The notes beneath the pieces are model-generated. The model was not told the DNA's origin. It saw only the letters and a program-made list of their open reading frames with translations, and ran no database searches. Shown one piece after another: positions 39,351-49,108 of a stretch of 64,000 nucleotides of DNA. The position numbers were made by a program, and so were the translations under genes. Within the stretch, counting starts at the first letter, position 1. The number at the start of each line of letters is the position of its first letter. Location: assembly GCA_031288185.1 (NCBI GenBank), contig JAITRZ010000042.1:16386-80385 (forward strand), written 5' to 3'. The DNA comes from Coriobacteriales bacterium. Lineage in GTDB: Bacteria; Actinomycetota; Coriobacteriia; Coriobacteriales; UBA8131.

Positions 39351-39974
39351 ATGGCTAAATCAAAATTCAACTATTTTGATGCCTTTGAGCGCCTGGCCGA
39401 GTATGCTTGCAAAGAGGCCGAGTTACTGCATCAAATCTACCGTGACTTTTCCCCTGAAACCGTGGCAGAGAGCCTACAGCGAATGCATGAGCTTGAAAAC
39501 AAGGCTGATGATGATAACCACGAAATTTATAAACATCTGGCCAATGAGTTTGTCACACCGATAGAACGCGAAGACATCATCACCCTGGCCCATCATCTGG
39601 ATAACATTGTCGATTTCATTGAAGATGTCGTACAGCGACTGTATATGTTTAACGTCACCTATATCCCGCGCGCTGCCATTGAAATGGTTGTTCTCATTGA
39701 GAAATCCACCATGGCGCTGTTTGCCGCCTTAAAAGACTTTCGTAACTTCAAAAAATCCAAGACCCTGGAGCAGTTGCTTATCAGCGTCAACGATTATGAG
39801 GAGGAAGCGGATAAAACCTATCTGGAGGCCATCCGTGATCTGTACGTCAATCACACCAATGACCCTGTCTATATACTGGCTTGGAACAATCTCTACGCCC
39901 GCATGGAAAAATGCGTCGATGCCTGTGAAAATACCGCGACCATCATGAGTACAATCATCATGAAAAACAACTGA
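39351..39974 (+). CDS. DUF47/PhoU-like phosphate transport accessory protein
   Basis: NYFDAFERLAEYACKEAELLHQI..PIEREDIITLAHHLDNIVDFIEDV; next to a PiT permease. Confidence 0.9.
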   Translation: MAKSKFNYFDAFERLAEYACKEAELLHQIYRDFSPETVAESLQRMHELENKADDDNHEIYKHLANEFVTPIEREDIITLAHHLDNIVDFIEDVVQRLYMFNVTYIPRAAIEMVVLIEKSTMALFAALKDFRNFKKSKTLEQLLISVNDYEEEADKTYLEAIRDLYVNHTNDPVYILAWNNLYARMEKCVDACENTATIMSTIIMKNN

Positions 39975-40198
39975 GTTTCGCATATCTGTCCCAATCCCAT
40001 TGAGCAGGTACACGTTATGTGCACATCATCTGAAAGCCTTGGAGCACTTCCAGGCGCCACCACCCAACTGTTTGGTGCAATAAGGCTAGCCAGCACAATG
40101 AGGCCGACCGGCACCGCCCAACTGTCCGGCGCGGCGCGACCGACCAGCGCCAGGGGGTTGCCAGGCACGATGCGGCTGACCGTCTCGGCGAGGCTGTC

Positions 40199-41188
40199 AT
40201 GAGCATTATTTTGATGTGTGTGGTGGCCTTTGCCATCATCTTTGAGTTCATCAACGGTTTTCATGATACCGCTAATGCCATAGCCACCACAGTCTACACC
40301 AGGGCGCTCAGCGTGGGTAAGGCCATTTTGCTAGCGGCGTTAATGAATTTTGTCGGTGCCCTGATTTCTGAGAATGTGGCCAAAACTATCACTGACGGTC
40401 TGGTTTCAGTCACGCTGGAAGAATACGTTGTGCTGGCGGCATTGTGCGGCGCTATCATCTGGAATCTGTTTACCTGGATGCGCTCCATCCCTTCCTCTTC
40501 CTCTCATGCCCTGATTGGCTCTTTGATTGGCGCAACAATCGTATACAACCTGGGCATCCAGGGGGTCAAATGGGACGGTATTGTGTTTAAGGTTCTGATT
40601 CCGTTAGTAACCTCGCCGCTCCTGGGCTTTCTTGTCAGCTTTTTGCTTATGCGCATGATATATAAAGCCTTTGCTCGCGTCCAGCGTAGTCATGTTAATC
40701 GCGGCTTCAGAAGGATGCAGATACTGTCAGCGGCTCTGGTAGCATTTTCGCACGGTACAAACGATGCTCAAAAAACCATGGGGATCATCACGCTGGCCCT
40801 TATCACGGGCGGTATCCTGCCCATTGGCGCCGACGTACCCGTTTGGGTCAAGCTGCTGTGCGCCGCTACCATCGCTATGGGCACCACGATGGGAGGCTGG
40901 AAAATCATGAAAACCATGGGCGGTGGCGTAACAAAACTTGAGCCAGCGGGCGGTTTTGTCGCTCAGACTTCCTCCGCCCTGGTTATTGAGGGCATGTCGT
41001 TACTGGGTGCGCCTATCTCAACCACTCAGGTTATTACCTCTGCGGTCATGGGCGTGGGTTCTGCCCGCCGCTTGAAATCCGTAAAGTGGCATATCGCCGG
41101 CGACATCGCCATTACCTGGCTTGTAACCTTGCCTATATCGGCGATCCTGGGCGGTGCCAGTGTCTATCTAATCCAGCTTTTCATATGA
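40199..41188 (+). CDS. PiT family inorganic phosphate permease
   Basis: FEFINGFHDTANAIATTVYTRAL, SSSHALIGSLIGATI, FSHGTNDAQKTMGIITLAL. Confidence 0.94.
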   Translation: MSIILMCVVAFAIIFEFINGFHDTANAIATTVYTRALSVGKAILLAALMNFVGALISENVAKTITDGLVSVTLEEYVVLAALCGAIIWNLFTWMRSIPSSSSHALIGSLIGATIVYNLGIQGVKWDGIVFKVLIPLVTSPLLGFLVSFLLMRMIYKAFARVQRSHVNRGFRRMQILSAALVAFSHGTNDAQKTMGIITLALITGGILPIGADVPVWVKLLCAATIAMGTTMGGWKIMKTMGGGVTKLEPAGGFVAQTSSALVIEGMSLLGAPISTTQVITSAVMGVGSARRLKSVKWHIAGDIAITWLVTLPISAILGGASVYLIQLFI

Positions 41189-41413
41189 GGGTGTACACTG
41201 GCGCCGCCCAGGGACAAGAACGCATTGTGTCGTAAGGTGAGGATGCGCCGTCCTTGCCACGGGTATCGCCACCCTGTTGCCGTTGTCTCTACAGCAATGA
41301 CGGAGCGACCTGCCGCCTTTTGTCCTTGCGCTGTGGCGCACATTCTTGTCTCTGTGGACACGATAAGACGCGCGCGCAGGAACCTGAGACAGCCTTACCC
41401 GTTTGCCGTTACT

Positions 41414-41890
41414 TCAGGCGGGAGATTTCGCCTCCATCTCCTTTTGCCTGGCTTCCTTAAAAGCCTCGCGGCTTTGCTTCAGCGCTTGAGCCAGGCTAAC
41501 CGGATCCTCGATAAAAAACTCTCTGCGGCTTTCTTTGCGTGCGCTTGATCCACGAGGCAGCGTCTCGTCCTCTTTCCAGATGAGTATGCTCAGCTCACTC
41601 CTGTCCTTGTGAGTTCCGGCCCTTACGAAGGGCGTGACAAGGTGTCCGTTCAATTTTTGTTCAAGGTTTCGCTCGCTGACAAAGGTGTCAAGTTTATACC
41701 CTGAGATGTCAATTCCGTTTAGTTTTGTTCCTTCCGGAATAACACAGATAGCCTTGTTCCATACAGTACCATTTTTGTCGAGCATCGAATAAGGATGCAC
41801 ATACACAGCGGGAAATCCGGGATTGGCGCTCTTGGGCTCAACGGTTTTAGGAACATCCGGCGCTGTTGGGACGGTTGCTTCTACGGTCAT
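41414..41890 (-). CDS. Hypothetical protein (start could be 41956 or 41890)
   Basis: Long open reading frame with two RBS-preceded in-frame starts; no family recognised. Confidence 0.55.
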   Translation of the reverse strand: MTVEATVPTAPDVPKTVEPKSANPGFPAVYVHPYSMLDKNGTVWNKAICVIPEGTKLNGIDISGYKLDTFVSERNLEQKLNGHLVTPFVRAGTHKDRSELSILIWKEDETLPRGSSARKESRREFFIEDPVSLAQALKQSREAFKEARQKEMEAKSPA

Positions 41891-42549
41891 TTCTGTGGCT
41901 CCTCTCTTGTGTGTTTTTGTGCGCCTGCCAGGCGCTGCACACGTTACGTCAGTCATCTCTGCTGCTCCTTTCATGTTTAACGCCTACGGTATTTACGGTT
42001 TTTTGTCTTCCAGGCACTATCCCTTCCATGGATCCATTGCAGGTTTTCAATGCCTTACTACGGTGCAGTGTAGACTTCAAAGCTCAACCAGACCTTACCC
42101 AAACCTTACGCACTTTCAAACAACGCCTACTCCCTCTCAACCTCACATAACGCCTGTTCTCAACCTTCCAGGGAAAACGCCACGGTCAGCAGTGAAGGCA
42201 CCTTCTGAGTTTTGCCGCCGACCTGCTGCTGGGAAAACGCCACGGTTAGCGGTGAAAGCGCTCTCTTCAGAGCTTTGTATCTGCCACGAAAGTTTTCTCC
42301 GGTGCGATTGAGCCTGTTTTTGATAAAAGTTACCATTTCTCAATCCCCGGAGTATGGTGCAGCCTGTACAATGGTCAACCACAGAAGCGTTGCCGCAAAT
42401 GAGTAACGGGCAAGCCTCATGCAGAAGCATTGGCCAGAAGGAGCATTGGCCAGAGTCACAGCCCTGGCTCGTCGCCTTAAACCGGTGCGTGCCTGAACTT
42501 TATCTGCAGATGGCTTTTTGGGTGACCATTTCAGGGAAAGGAGCGCCCC

Positions 42550-43296
42550 ATGACCAAAGAACTGGATGTACTAATTCACGAGGCCGATGAGAAGAAGGCC
42601 CAACTTACTGCAAAACCTCCGCTCGCTCCTGACGTTGAAGATGCCCAACAGGAGCGTTTTTTGTTTGCTGATATTTATAATTCGCTGGCCATTGAGGGCA
42701 ATGCGTTAAGCGAGGAGGAGATCAAGCGCGTTTTGACTCAGGATGAGGTGGTACCCGGCAAGCCGTTGAGCGACCACCTCGGTGTTGTGGGTTATCGCGA
42801 CGCCATCATTGAAACCCGCGAGTACGTCAGTCGCGACACGCGCATCACTGAACATGAGATTCGTAAACTGCACTTCAAACTGCTGATCGCCCACCAGCAG
42901 GCCAGTGGCCAGTATCGCAATTACAACCTGATGATCCGCGGCCACCGTCCCACCTCGTATGAGAAAATACCCTATAAAATGGTGCAATTAGTAGACGGTG
43001 CCGGCAATCCGGAGGATGAACACCCCCTTAAATCCATCGCCTTCTTTCACCTACGGCTGGAAAAGATACATCCTTTTGGCGACGGCAACGGTCGCGTTGG
43101 CCGCTTGGTGGTCAACACCATGCTGGCTCAGGCTGGCTACCCCCCAATCATCTTCGAATTGGAACAAAAACAACACTATTACCAAGCATTGGAAGCCTAC
43201 GACGGTTTGAATGGTAATCCTCGGGTTGAACCAATGCAGCTCTTCCTCACTACATTGGTAATCAAACAGTTAGATACTTTATTGGAGCTGACGTGA
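42550..43296 (+). CDS. Fic family protein (AMPylator fold)
   Basis: Fic motif HPFGDGNGRVGR; N-terminal inhibitory-type motif SLAIEGN. Confidence 0.92.
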   Translation: MTKELDVLIHEADEKKAQLTAKPPLAPDVEDAQQERFLFADIYNSLAIEGNALSEEEIKRVLTQDEVVPGKPLSDHLGVVGYRDAIIETREYVSRDTRITEHEIRKLHFKLLIAHQQASGQYRNYNLMIRGHRPTSYEKIPYKMVQLVDGAGNPEDEHPLKSIAFFHLRLEKIHPFGDGNGRVGRLVVNTMLAQAGYPPIIFELEQKQHYYQALEAYDGLNGNPRVEPMQLFLTTLVIKQLDTLLELT

Positions 43297-43363
43297 CACC
43301 TATACAAACAACAGCCAGATGCGTTTGCGCATCTGTGGTGATGGCATCTGATAGGTGAGTGCC

Positions 43364-43942
43364 ATGAAGATTATCGTAGCCCCCCATCCGGTGCTACGTC
43401 AGAAGTGTCAACCAATTGAACCTGCGGAACTCCCCAAACTGGCCAAGACCGCTCATCAAATGGCCCGCCTGATGTATAAAAGCGCGGGTTGCGGGCTGGC
43501 GGCGCCCCAGATTGGTATCAACAAACGGCTGGTGGTAGTTGACACTACCGTTCCTGAGGAGGACAAGGAATTTGTGCCCGATCCCTTATTTTTGGTCAAC
43601 CCGGTTATTACGTTTCAGTCTGATACAACCGAGAGCAGTGACGAGGGCTGTTTGTCTATCCCCGGCATCACGGTTGAGATAGAGCGGCCGGTGAGCATTG
43701 TGCTGGAGGCCTGGGATCTGGAGGGCAACACCATCGAGGTCAAAGCTGAGGGCTTTACGGCCCGGGCGCTGCAACATGAATTGGATCATCTGGATGGCAT
43801 TACGATGTTTGAACACCTGGACTCCATTGCGCGCATTGAGAAGCTGCAAGAGTTTGAGCAGGCCAAGGCCAGTGGTGCCCGTCCCGGCGACACCAGCATT
43901 GCTGATGTGGGGACTGGCGGACAGGCTCAGTCCCAGAAGTAA
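43364..43942 (+). CDS. def: Peptide deformylase
   Basis: GCGLAAPQIGINKRLVVVD, EGCLSIPG, RALQHELDHLDG. Confidence 0.95.
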   Translation: MKIIVAPHPVLRQKCQPIEPAELPKLAKTAHQMARLMYKSAGCGLAAPQIGINKRLVVVDTTVPEEDKEFVPDPLFLVNPVITFQSDTTESSDEGCLSIPGITVEIERPVSIVLEAWDLEGNTIEVKAEGFTARALQHELDHLDGITMFEHLDSIARIEKLQEFEQAKASGARPGDTSIADVGTGGQAQSQK

Positions 43943-44059
43943 TCATCCTATCCAGGCGATACGCGTGTTCAGGAACCAGGCGATAAATATATATAAAATT
44001 AAGCATAATTGCCCCATCCGGACGATACGCGTGTTCATATGCGTGTTAGGGGGTAGTCG

Positions 44060-44998
44060 GTGAACAGCGTCTTTTTTGGTACGTCGTCGTTTGCGTTGCC
44101 AACCCTGGAAATACTGGCACAGCGTTTTGGCTTGCGCGCGGTTTTTACACGGCCAGATGCCATCGCTCGACGTGGCCAAACGCCTGATGCTTCGCCTGTT
44201 AAGACACGAGCCCATAGCCTTGGTATCCCGGTATATACGCCGCATTCTCTTTGTACCCGCTCCCAAGAAAACGCCAAGCCACTAAACGACACCTTGGGCC
44301 AGCGGATACCTGACGCTCACGTTGTCGCACACATTCAACAATACAAACCGGATGTGATAGTGGTGGCATCCTATGGTCTGATCCTGCCGCCAGCTCTCTT
44401 GGGCCTGGCACAGGCCGGCTGCGTAAATGTTCACGCCTCACTGTTGCCGCGCTGGCGTGGGGCCGCCCCTATCCAACGAGCCATTTTGGCGGGTGACAGA
44501 GAAGTTGGCGTGAGCATCATGCGCGTGGAAGCTGGATTGGACAGTGGCCCTTACTGTGGCCAGGCTGCGGTTGCGGCTCAGGATAAAACCTATGAGCAGC
44601 TGGTTGACGCGCTGGGAAAGCTGGGCGCGCGTTTGCTCAGCAAAACACTGCCGGCGATTGTGGAAGGCAGTATTGCCTGGACAGCCCAGGACACCAATCT
44701 AGCTACCTATGCCCATAAGTTGAGAAAAGGCAGTATCGATTTGGATGACAGCCTGACCCAGATAGAAAATATCAACCGGGTGCGCGCCTCCTCAACGCAT
44801 ATTCGCTGCCGCGCGGTGCTCTTTGGTCAGCCGGTGGTGATACTGGCCGCTCGTTTGGCCCAACCAACAGAAAGCCGGCAGCTACTTTGGCAATGTGCCG
44901 ATGGCCCTATCGCTATCCTTGAGCTCAAACCAGATGGAAGGCAGGCCATGAGCGGTCAGGCCTTCCTGGCTGGCTATGGCAACCGAGAACACAGGTAA
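44060..44998 (+). CDS. fmt: Methionyl-tRNA formyltransferase (GTG start)
   Basis: VNSVFFGTSSFALPTLEIL, VVASYGLILPPALL, NVHASLLPRWRGAAPIQRAILAGD. Confidence 0.94.
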   Translation: MNSVFFGTSSFALPTLEILAQRFGLRAVFTRPDAIARRGQTPDASPVKTRAHSLGIPVYTPHSLCTRSQENAKPLNDTLGQRIPDAHVVAHIQQYKPDVIVVASYGLILPPALLGLAQAGCVNVHASLLPRWRGAAPIQRAILAGDREVGVSIMRVEAGLDSGPYCGQAAVAAQDKTYEQLVDALGKLGARLLSKTLPAIVEGSIAWTAQDTNLATYAHKLRKGSIDLDDSLTQIENINRVRASSTHIRCRAVLFGQPVVILAARLAQPTESRQLLWQCADGPIAILELKPDGRQAMSGQAFLAGYGNREHR

Positions 44999-45184
44999 CT
45001 TGCTCCTGACAGGAAACTGCCTTCCAGTCCGTCAGGTGTTTCTACCTCTCAGTTTGTCAGGTGTGTTTTGTTCCTGTGTTGGCATTCGGCACCTGAAGCA
45101 AAGTAGGCTAGAATATAAATCAAAATTGCCGCAGCCGCCGCTGGCGAGCCCTGCGGCCGTAAGAAGTGGCAGGAGGACATCATC

Positions 45185-46153
45185 ATGCAAACCAGCTTAA
45201 TCATGCAAATTCTGGAGGTGGCTGAGGTAGCGGCCATCGCGGCCGCCGAGCTTAATGGGCGTGGAGATAAGGTGGCCGCCGATGCTGCTGCCACCGAGGC
45301 CATGCGTACGGCGCTCAATACCATTAATTTTTCTGGGCGCATTGTTATTGGGGAGGGCGAGCGCGACCAGGCGCCGATGCTGTTTATTGGTGAGGAAGTG
45401 GGGAGGGGAGGGGAAACAATCGACATTGCCGTAGACCCCTTAGAAGGGACAAACCTCTGTGCCGCCAATCGCCCCAATGCTCTAACCACTATCGCCATTG
45501 CTCCGCGCGGTGCCCTGTTATTTGCGCCGGACACCTATATGTGGAAAATTGCCGCTGGCTCCAGCAGTCAAGGTCGCATTCATATCGATGCTCCGCCAGC
45601 CCAAAATGTGGCTGCCGTGGCTGAAACTCTGGGCAAACCAGCTAGTGAGGTCAACGTCTGCATCTTGCTGAGGGAGCGGCACCAGGCGTTGATTGAGGCG
45701 GTACGCGCCACGGGTGCCCGCGTGCGCCTCATTGATGATGGCGATGTCTTTGGCGCTATTGCCACTGCGGTGCCCGGCACCGGCATTGACCTCTATCTGG
45801 GCAGCGGCGGCGCTCCAGAGGGGGTTTTAGCAGCGGCAGGGCTTAAGGCTATCGGCGGTGCCTTTATGGGCCGTCTGGCCTTTGAGTTGGATCCTGACGG
45901 TGAGACCAAACGCCGACGTGCCGAGGAGACCGCCGGTATTGACCTGAACGCTCCGCTTACGATGGACGATCTGGTGCGCAGCGCCGACACCGCTTTCATT
46001 GCCTGTGGCGTGACCGATGGCGAGATGCTGGCGGGCGTCAGCAAACAAGGCGGCTCTGTTACCACCAGTTCGATTATCATGGATTCTGGTGAAAAGACGG
46101 TGCGTTTCATCCGCACTATACGTCGTGGCAGCGCCGGCAGCATCCATTTTTAG
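45185..46153 (+). CDS. glpX: Class II fructose-1,6-bisphosphatase
   Basis: GRIVIGEGERDQAPMLFIGEEVG, DIAVDPLEGTNLCA, YLGSGGAPEGVLAAAGLKAIGG. Confidence 0.94.
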   Translation: MQTSLIMQILEVAEVAAIAAAELNGRGDKVAADAAATEAMRTALNTINFSGRIVIGEGERDQAPMLFIGEEVGRGGETIDIAVDPLEGTNLCAANRPNALTTIAIAPRGALLFAPDTYMWKIAAGSSSQGRIHIDAPPAQNVAAVAETLGKPASEVNVCILLRERHQALIEAVRATGARVRLIDDGDVFGAIATAVPGTGIDLYLGSGGAPEGVLAAAGLKAIGGAFMGRLAFELDPDGETKRRRAEETAGIDLNAPLTMDDLVRSADTAFIACGVTDGEMLAGVSKQGGSVTTSSIIMDSGEKTVRFIRTIRRGSAGSIHF

Positions 46154-46201
46154 CGGGCGGCCGTATTCGCCTCCCCACAACATGAACAAGAAAGGCAGAC
46201 G

Positions 46202-47452
46202 ATGGCCCTGGAGTATCTGCGCAAGAATGATCCCACAATCGCCAAGCTGGTTCACGGCGAGTTAGAGCGACAACGCAACTGTATTGAACTGATCGCTTCT
46301 GAAAACTTCATTTCTTTACCGGTAATGGAGGCGATGGGTTCAGTGTTGTCCAATAAGTACGCTGAGGGACTGCCTGGCGCTCGTTACTACGGCGGCTGCC
46401 ATGTGGTGGACGATGTGGAAACCGTGGCGATTAACCGAGCCTGCGAACTGTTTGGCTGCAAATTTGCCAATGTGCAGGCACATAGCGGCGTCAGCGCCAA
46501 TATTGCCGCCTACCTGGCCACCGTTCAGCCCGGCGATACGGTACTGGGTATGTCACTGGCCCATGGTGGACATCTGAGCCACGGCGCAGGAGTCAACTTT
46601 TCAGGGATGCTTTATAACGTGGTTCATTATGGCGTTAGCCGTGAGACTGAGACCATCGACATGAACACGGTCGAGCAACTGGCCAAAAAGTTTCGCCCTA
46701 AGATGATCATCGTTGGCGCTTCGTCGTATCCGCGTACCCTTGATTTTGCCGCCTTTGGTCGTATTGCTCAGGAAGTGGGCGCCTATCTGCTGGCTGACAT
46801 CGCCCATATCGCCGGCCTGATTGCCGGCGGCGCACACCCCAGCCCCCTCCCTTTTGCCGACATCTGCACCTCAACCACTCACAAGACACTGCGTGGACCG
46901 CGCGGTGGCTTTTTGCTTTCTAACGATGAGGAGCTGGCTCGGCGTATCGATAAAGCAATTTTTCCCGGTTCACAAGGCGGTCCGCTGATGCACGTTATCG
47001 CTGCCAAGGCCGTGTCCTTTGCCGAGGCGCTCCGTCCTGAATTTGCGCGCTATTGCGAGCAGATTCTCAAAAATACCCAGGCCATTGGCCGCGGTATGAC
47101 AGATGGCGGCCTTAGACTGGTGTCCGGTGGCAGTGACAATCACCTCTGCCTGGTAGATTTGACGCCAGCAAGCATCACCGGCCAGGAGGCTGAGCGTCTT
47201 TTAGAGGGCATGGGCATCACCGCCAACAAAAATGCTATACCATTTGATACTTTATCCCCCAATGTCGCCAGCGGTCTGCGCGTAGGTACGGCCGCTATGA
47301 CCACCCGCGGCTTTACTGAAGACGAATCCGAACAGGTTGGTAAGCTGATAGCCCAAGCTATCTTTAACCGCAGCGACGTTGTGGTCGCCCAAAAGGTCAG
47401 GAACGCTGTAATGGATTTGCTGGCAGCTCACCCACTCTACCCTGAGTTATAG
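46202..47452 (+). CDS. glyA: Serine hydroxymethyltransferase
   Basis: IELIASENFISLPVMEAMGSVLSNKYAEGLPGARYYGG, TTHKTLRGPRGGFLLS. Confidence 0.97.
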   Translation: MALEYLRKNDPTIAKLVHGELERQRNCIELIASENFISLPVMEAMGSVLSNKYAEGLPGARYYGGCHVVDDVETVAINRACELFGCKFANVQAHSGVSANIAAYLATVQPGDTVLGMSLAHGGHLSHGAGVNFSGMLYNVVHYGVSRETETIDMNTVEQLAKKFRPKMIIVGASSYPRTLDFAAFGRIAQEVGAYLLADIAHIAGLIAGGAHPSPLPFADICTSTTHKTLRGPRGGFLLSNDEELARRIDKAIFPGSQGGPLMHVIAAKAVSFAEALRPEFARYCEQILKNTQAIGRGMTDGGLRLVSGGSDNHLCLVDLTPASITGQEAERLLEGMGITANKNAIPFDTLSPNVASGLRVGTAAMTTRGFTEDESEQVGKLIAQAIFNRSDVVVAQKVRNAVMDLLAAHPLYPEL

Positions 47453-47519
47453 AATAAATGTTCTGCCTTATGAGCGGTCTGTGAGTGTCTGAAATGCGCG
47501 GGCCGCTCAGGCTCAAAAG

Positions 47520-48146
47520 ATGCGTATCCTACCGCCTGATTGCGAGGCGGGGCGAGCAGGGGAGTCTGACAAGGTGAGCGCCAAGAGCGTGCTTGGCCCG
47601 ATGGGGCTGCATTACGCCACAGCATATAACAGGGCATCTGCTGCAATCGGGAGCTGTGATCGCAGGCTTGTGGAAGCGGAGTTAGCACGGCGTGACCCCG
47701 AATGGGTGCGAAGTGGGACGGTACCGAAAGTAACCTACGCAGATGAGAAGTTGGAGGTGTTCGTCACAAAGAAGTACCCGCATCAGGCCAGGACAGCAAA
47801 TCGTCTATCTAAGCAGGGCTACCATTTTCATACCATTGACGATACAGAACTTTATACGATTCCGGGTACAAAACAGCAACAGCGCGTCGGTCTTGTTGAT
47901 GGCATGGTTGCTGGTCAGGGGTGGGAACTGAAGACCTTGCTCAGTGGAGAGGGGGTTACATCTATCAATACTGCCCTGCACATCAGCGCGAAAAAGAAGG
48001 GACTTGATGTTATTGTGATAGATAATGTGGAATCCAAGCTAACCGATGATGAAGCAAGAAGATACATCAAGAGCAGAATGGGTGCCAGAAGAATCAAGGA
48101 AGTTGTGCTCTTGAGAAAAGATGGAATCGATATTATAAAAAAGTAA
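47520..48146 (+). CDS. CdiA-CT-like nuclease-fold toxin domain protein
   Basis: HTIDDTELYTIPGTKQQQRVGLVDGMVAGQGWELKTL..ALHISAKKKGLDVIVID: restriction-endonuclease-like (D..E-x-K) core resembling CDI/polymorphic-toxin C-terminal domains. Confidence 0.6.
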   Translation: MRILPPDCEAGRAGESDKVSAKSVLGPMGLHYATAYNRASAAIGSCDRRLVEAELARRDPEWVRSGTVPKVTYADEKLEVFVTKKYPHQARTANRLSKQGYHFHTIDDTELYTIPGTKQQQRVGLVDGMVAGQGWELKTLLSGEGVTSINTALHISAKKKGLDVIVIDNVESKLTDDEARRYIKSRMGARRIKEVVLLRKDGIDIIKK

Positions 48147-48551
48147 GGAGCGCCCAGTTGATCCAAGATGGTTCAGCGGGACGCTCGAAGCACAGTATAC
48201 CATACACTGTACTCACGGCAAGGCATACATCGCCCCCGCCCTGTGCGTTAGGCAGAGAGGCAGCCACCCTGTACCATATCTTTCCGGAAGGCGAACCAAA
48301 GCGAACAGCCCTTTCGCGTTCACTTCCCCTGTGCTGGGCCCTTCCCCAGAGCTGCAGGGGTGAGGCGAGCCAAAGTTTCCCCAAAGTAAGCCAAAGAGCG
48401 CCCAAAAAGCGCCAAGTGGTATAAAATCAGCAAACCCACCGTCTCACCACTGTCTCACCACAAGGGTTGGATAGACCAGGCGATGATATGAATTGTGGCT
48501 GCCGATGGCCGGGTGTTGGCTGCATCACAACAAGGGTTGGATAGACCAAAC

Positions 48552-48836
48552 ATGGATATGGCATTAGCGATAATCACGGGGTTTGTGGGTGGCGTCATCG
48601 GCGTGACCCCGTTTTGGTTTGCGTATCGGGTGATGCGGGATCAAATGGGCACCGGTGGCCTGCCTGGCATTGGCCTAGGCGTGATGGCGATGGTGACCTC
48701 CTTTATCCTGATGGCTATCGAGATTGTCATCTGCCGCCTACTGGCAGCAACTTACCTCTTGCCTTTTTCAATAAGCGCCATAGGCTTTTTCATTGTTGCG
48801 ATGCTGGTCTATACTGCTACACTCATGCGGAGATAA
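48552..48836 (+). CDS. Small membrane protein, AtpI-like
   Basis: About 95 residues with three hydrophobic segments, directly upstream of atpB. Confidence 0.6.
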   Translation: MDMALAIITGFVGGVIGVTPFWFAYRVMRDQMGTGGLPGIGLGVMAMVTSFILMAIEIVICRLLAATYLLPFSISAIGFFIVAMLVYTATLMRR

Positions 48837-49108
48837 GCCGGTTGAGCAAACAGCGCGCCGGTTTTTTTCAGGCTCAGTGATTGTGTTGTACAGGCTGTGG
48901 TATGGGAATCTTGACATCTTGCTGTTGTGCGGAGCGTCTGCGCCAGAGCACTTGCACCTGTTGGCTCCCGATGCCTGCCGATGGGGTGGTGTGCGGACGA
49001 GGCCCTAAACCGTCTTGCGAACCGATGCACAGACCGGTTTCCCGCGATTTTGCTGAATCCTTAATCAATCAGCCCCAACTCCAACTTTCGTAAAGGAGGA
49101 TGCCAGAC

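Noticed and set aside
45400-45420. G-rich run in glpX (gtggggaggggaggggaaac)
   Set aside because: Not a pure homopolymer and the frame is intact; could form a G-quadruplex, but nothing indicates phase variation.
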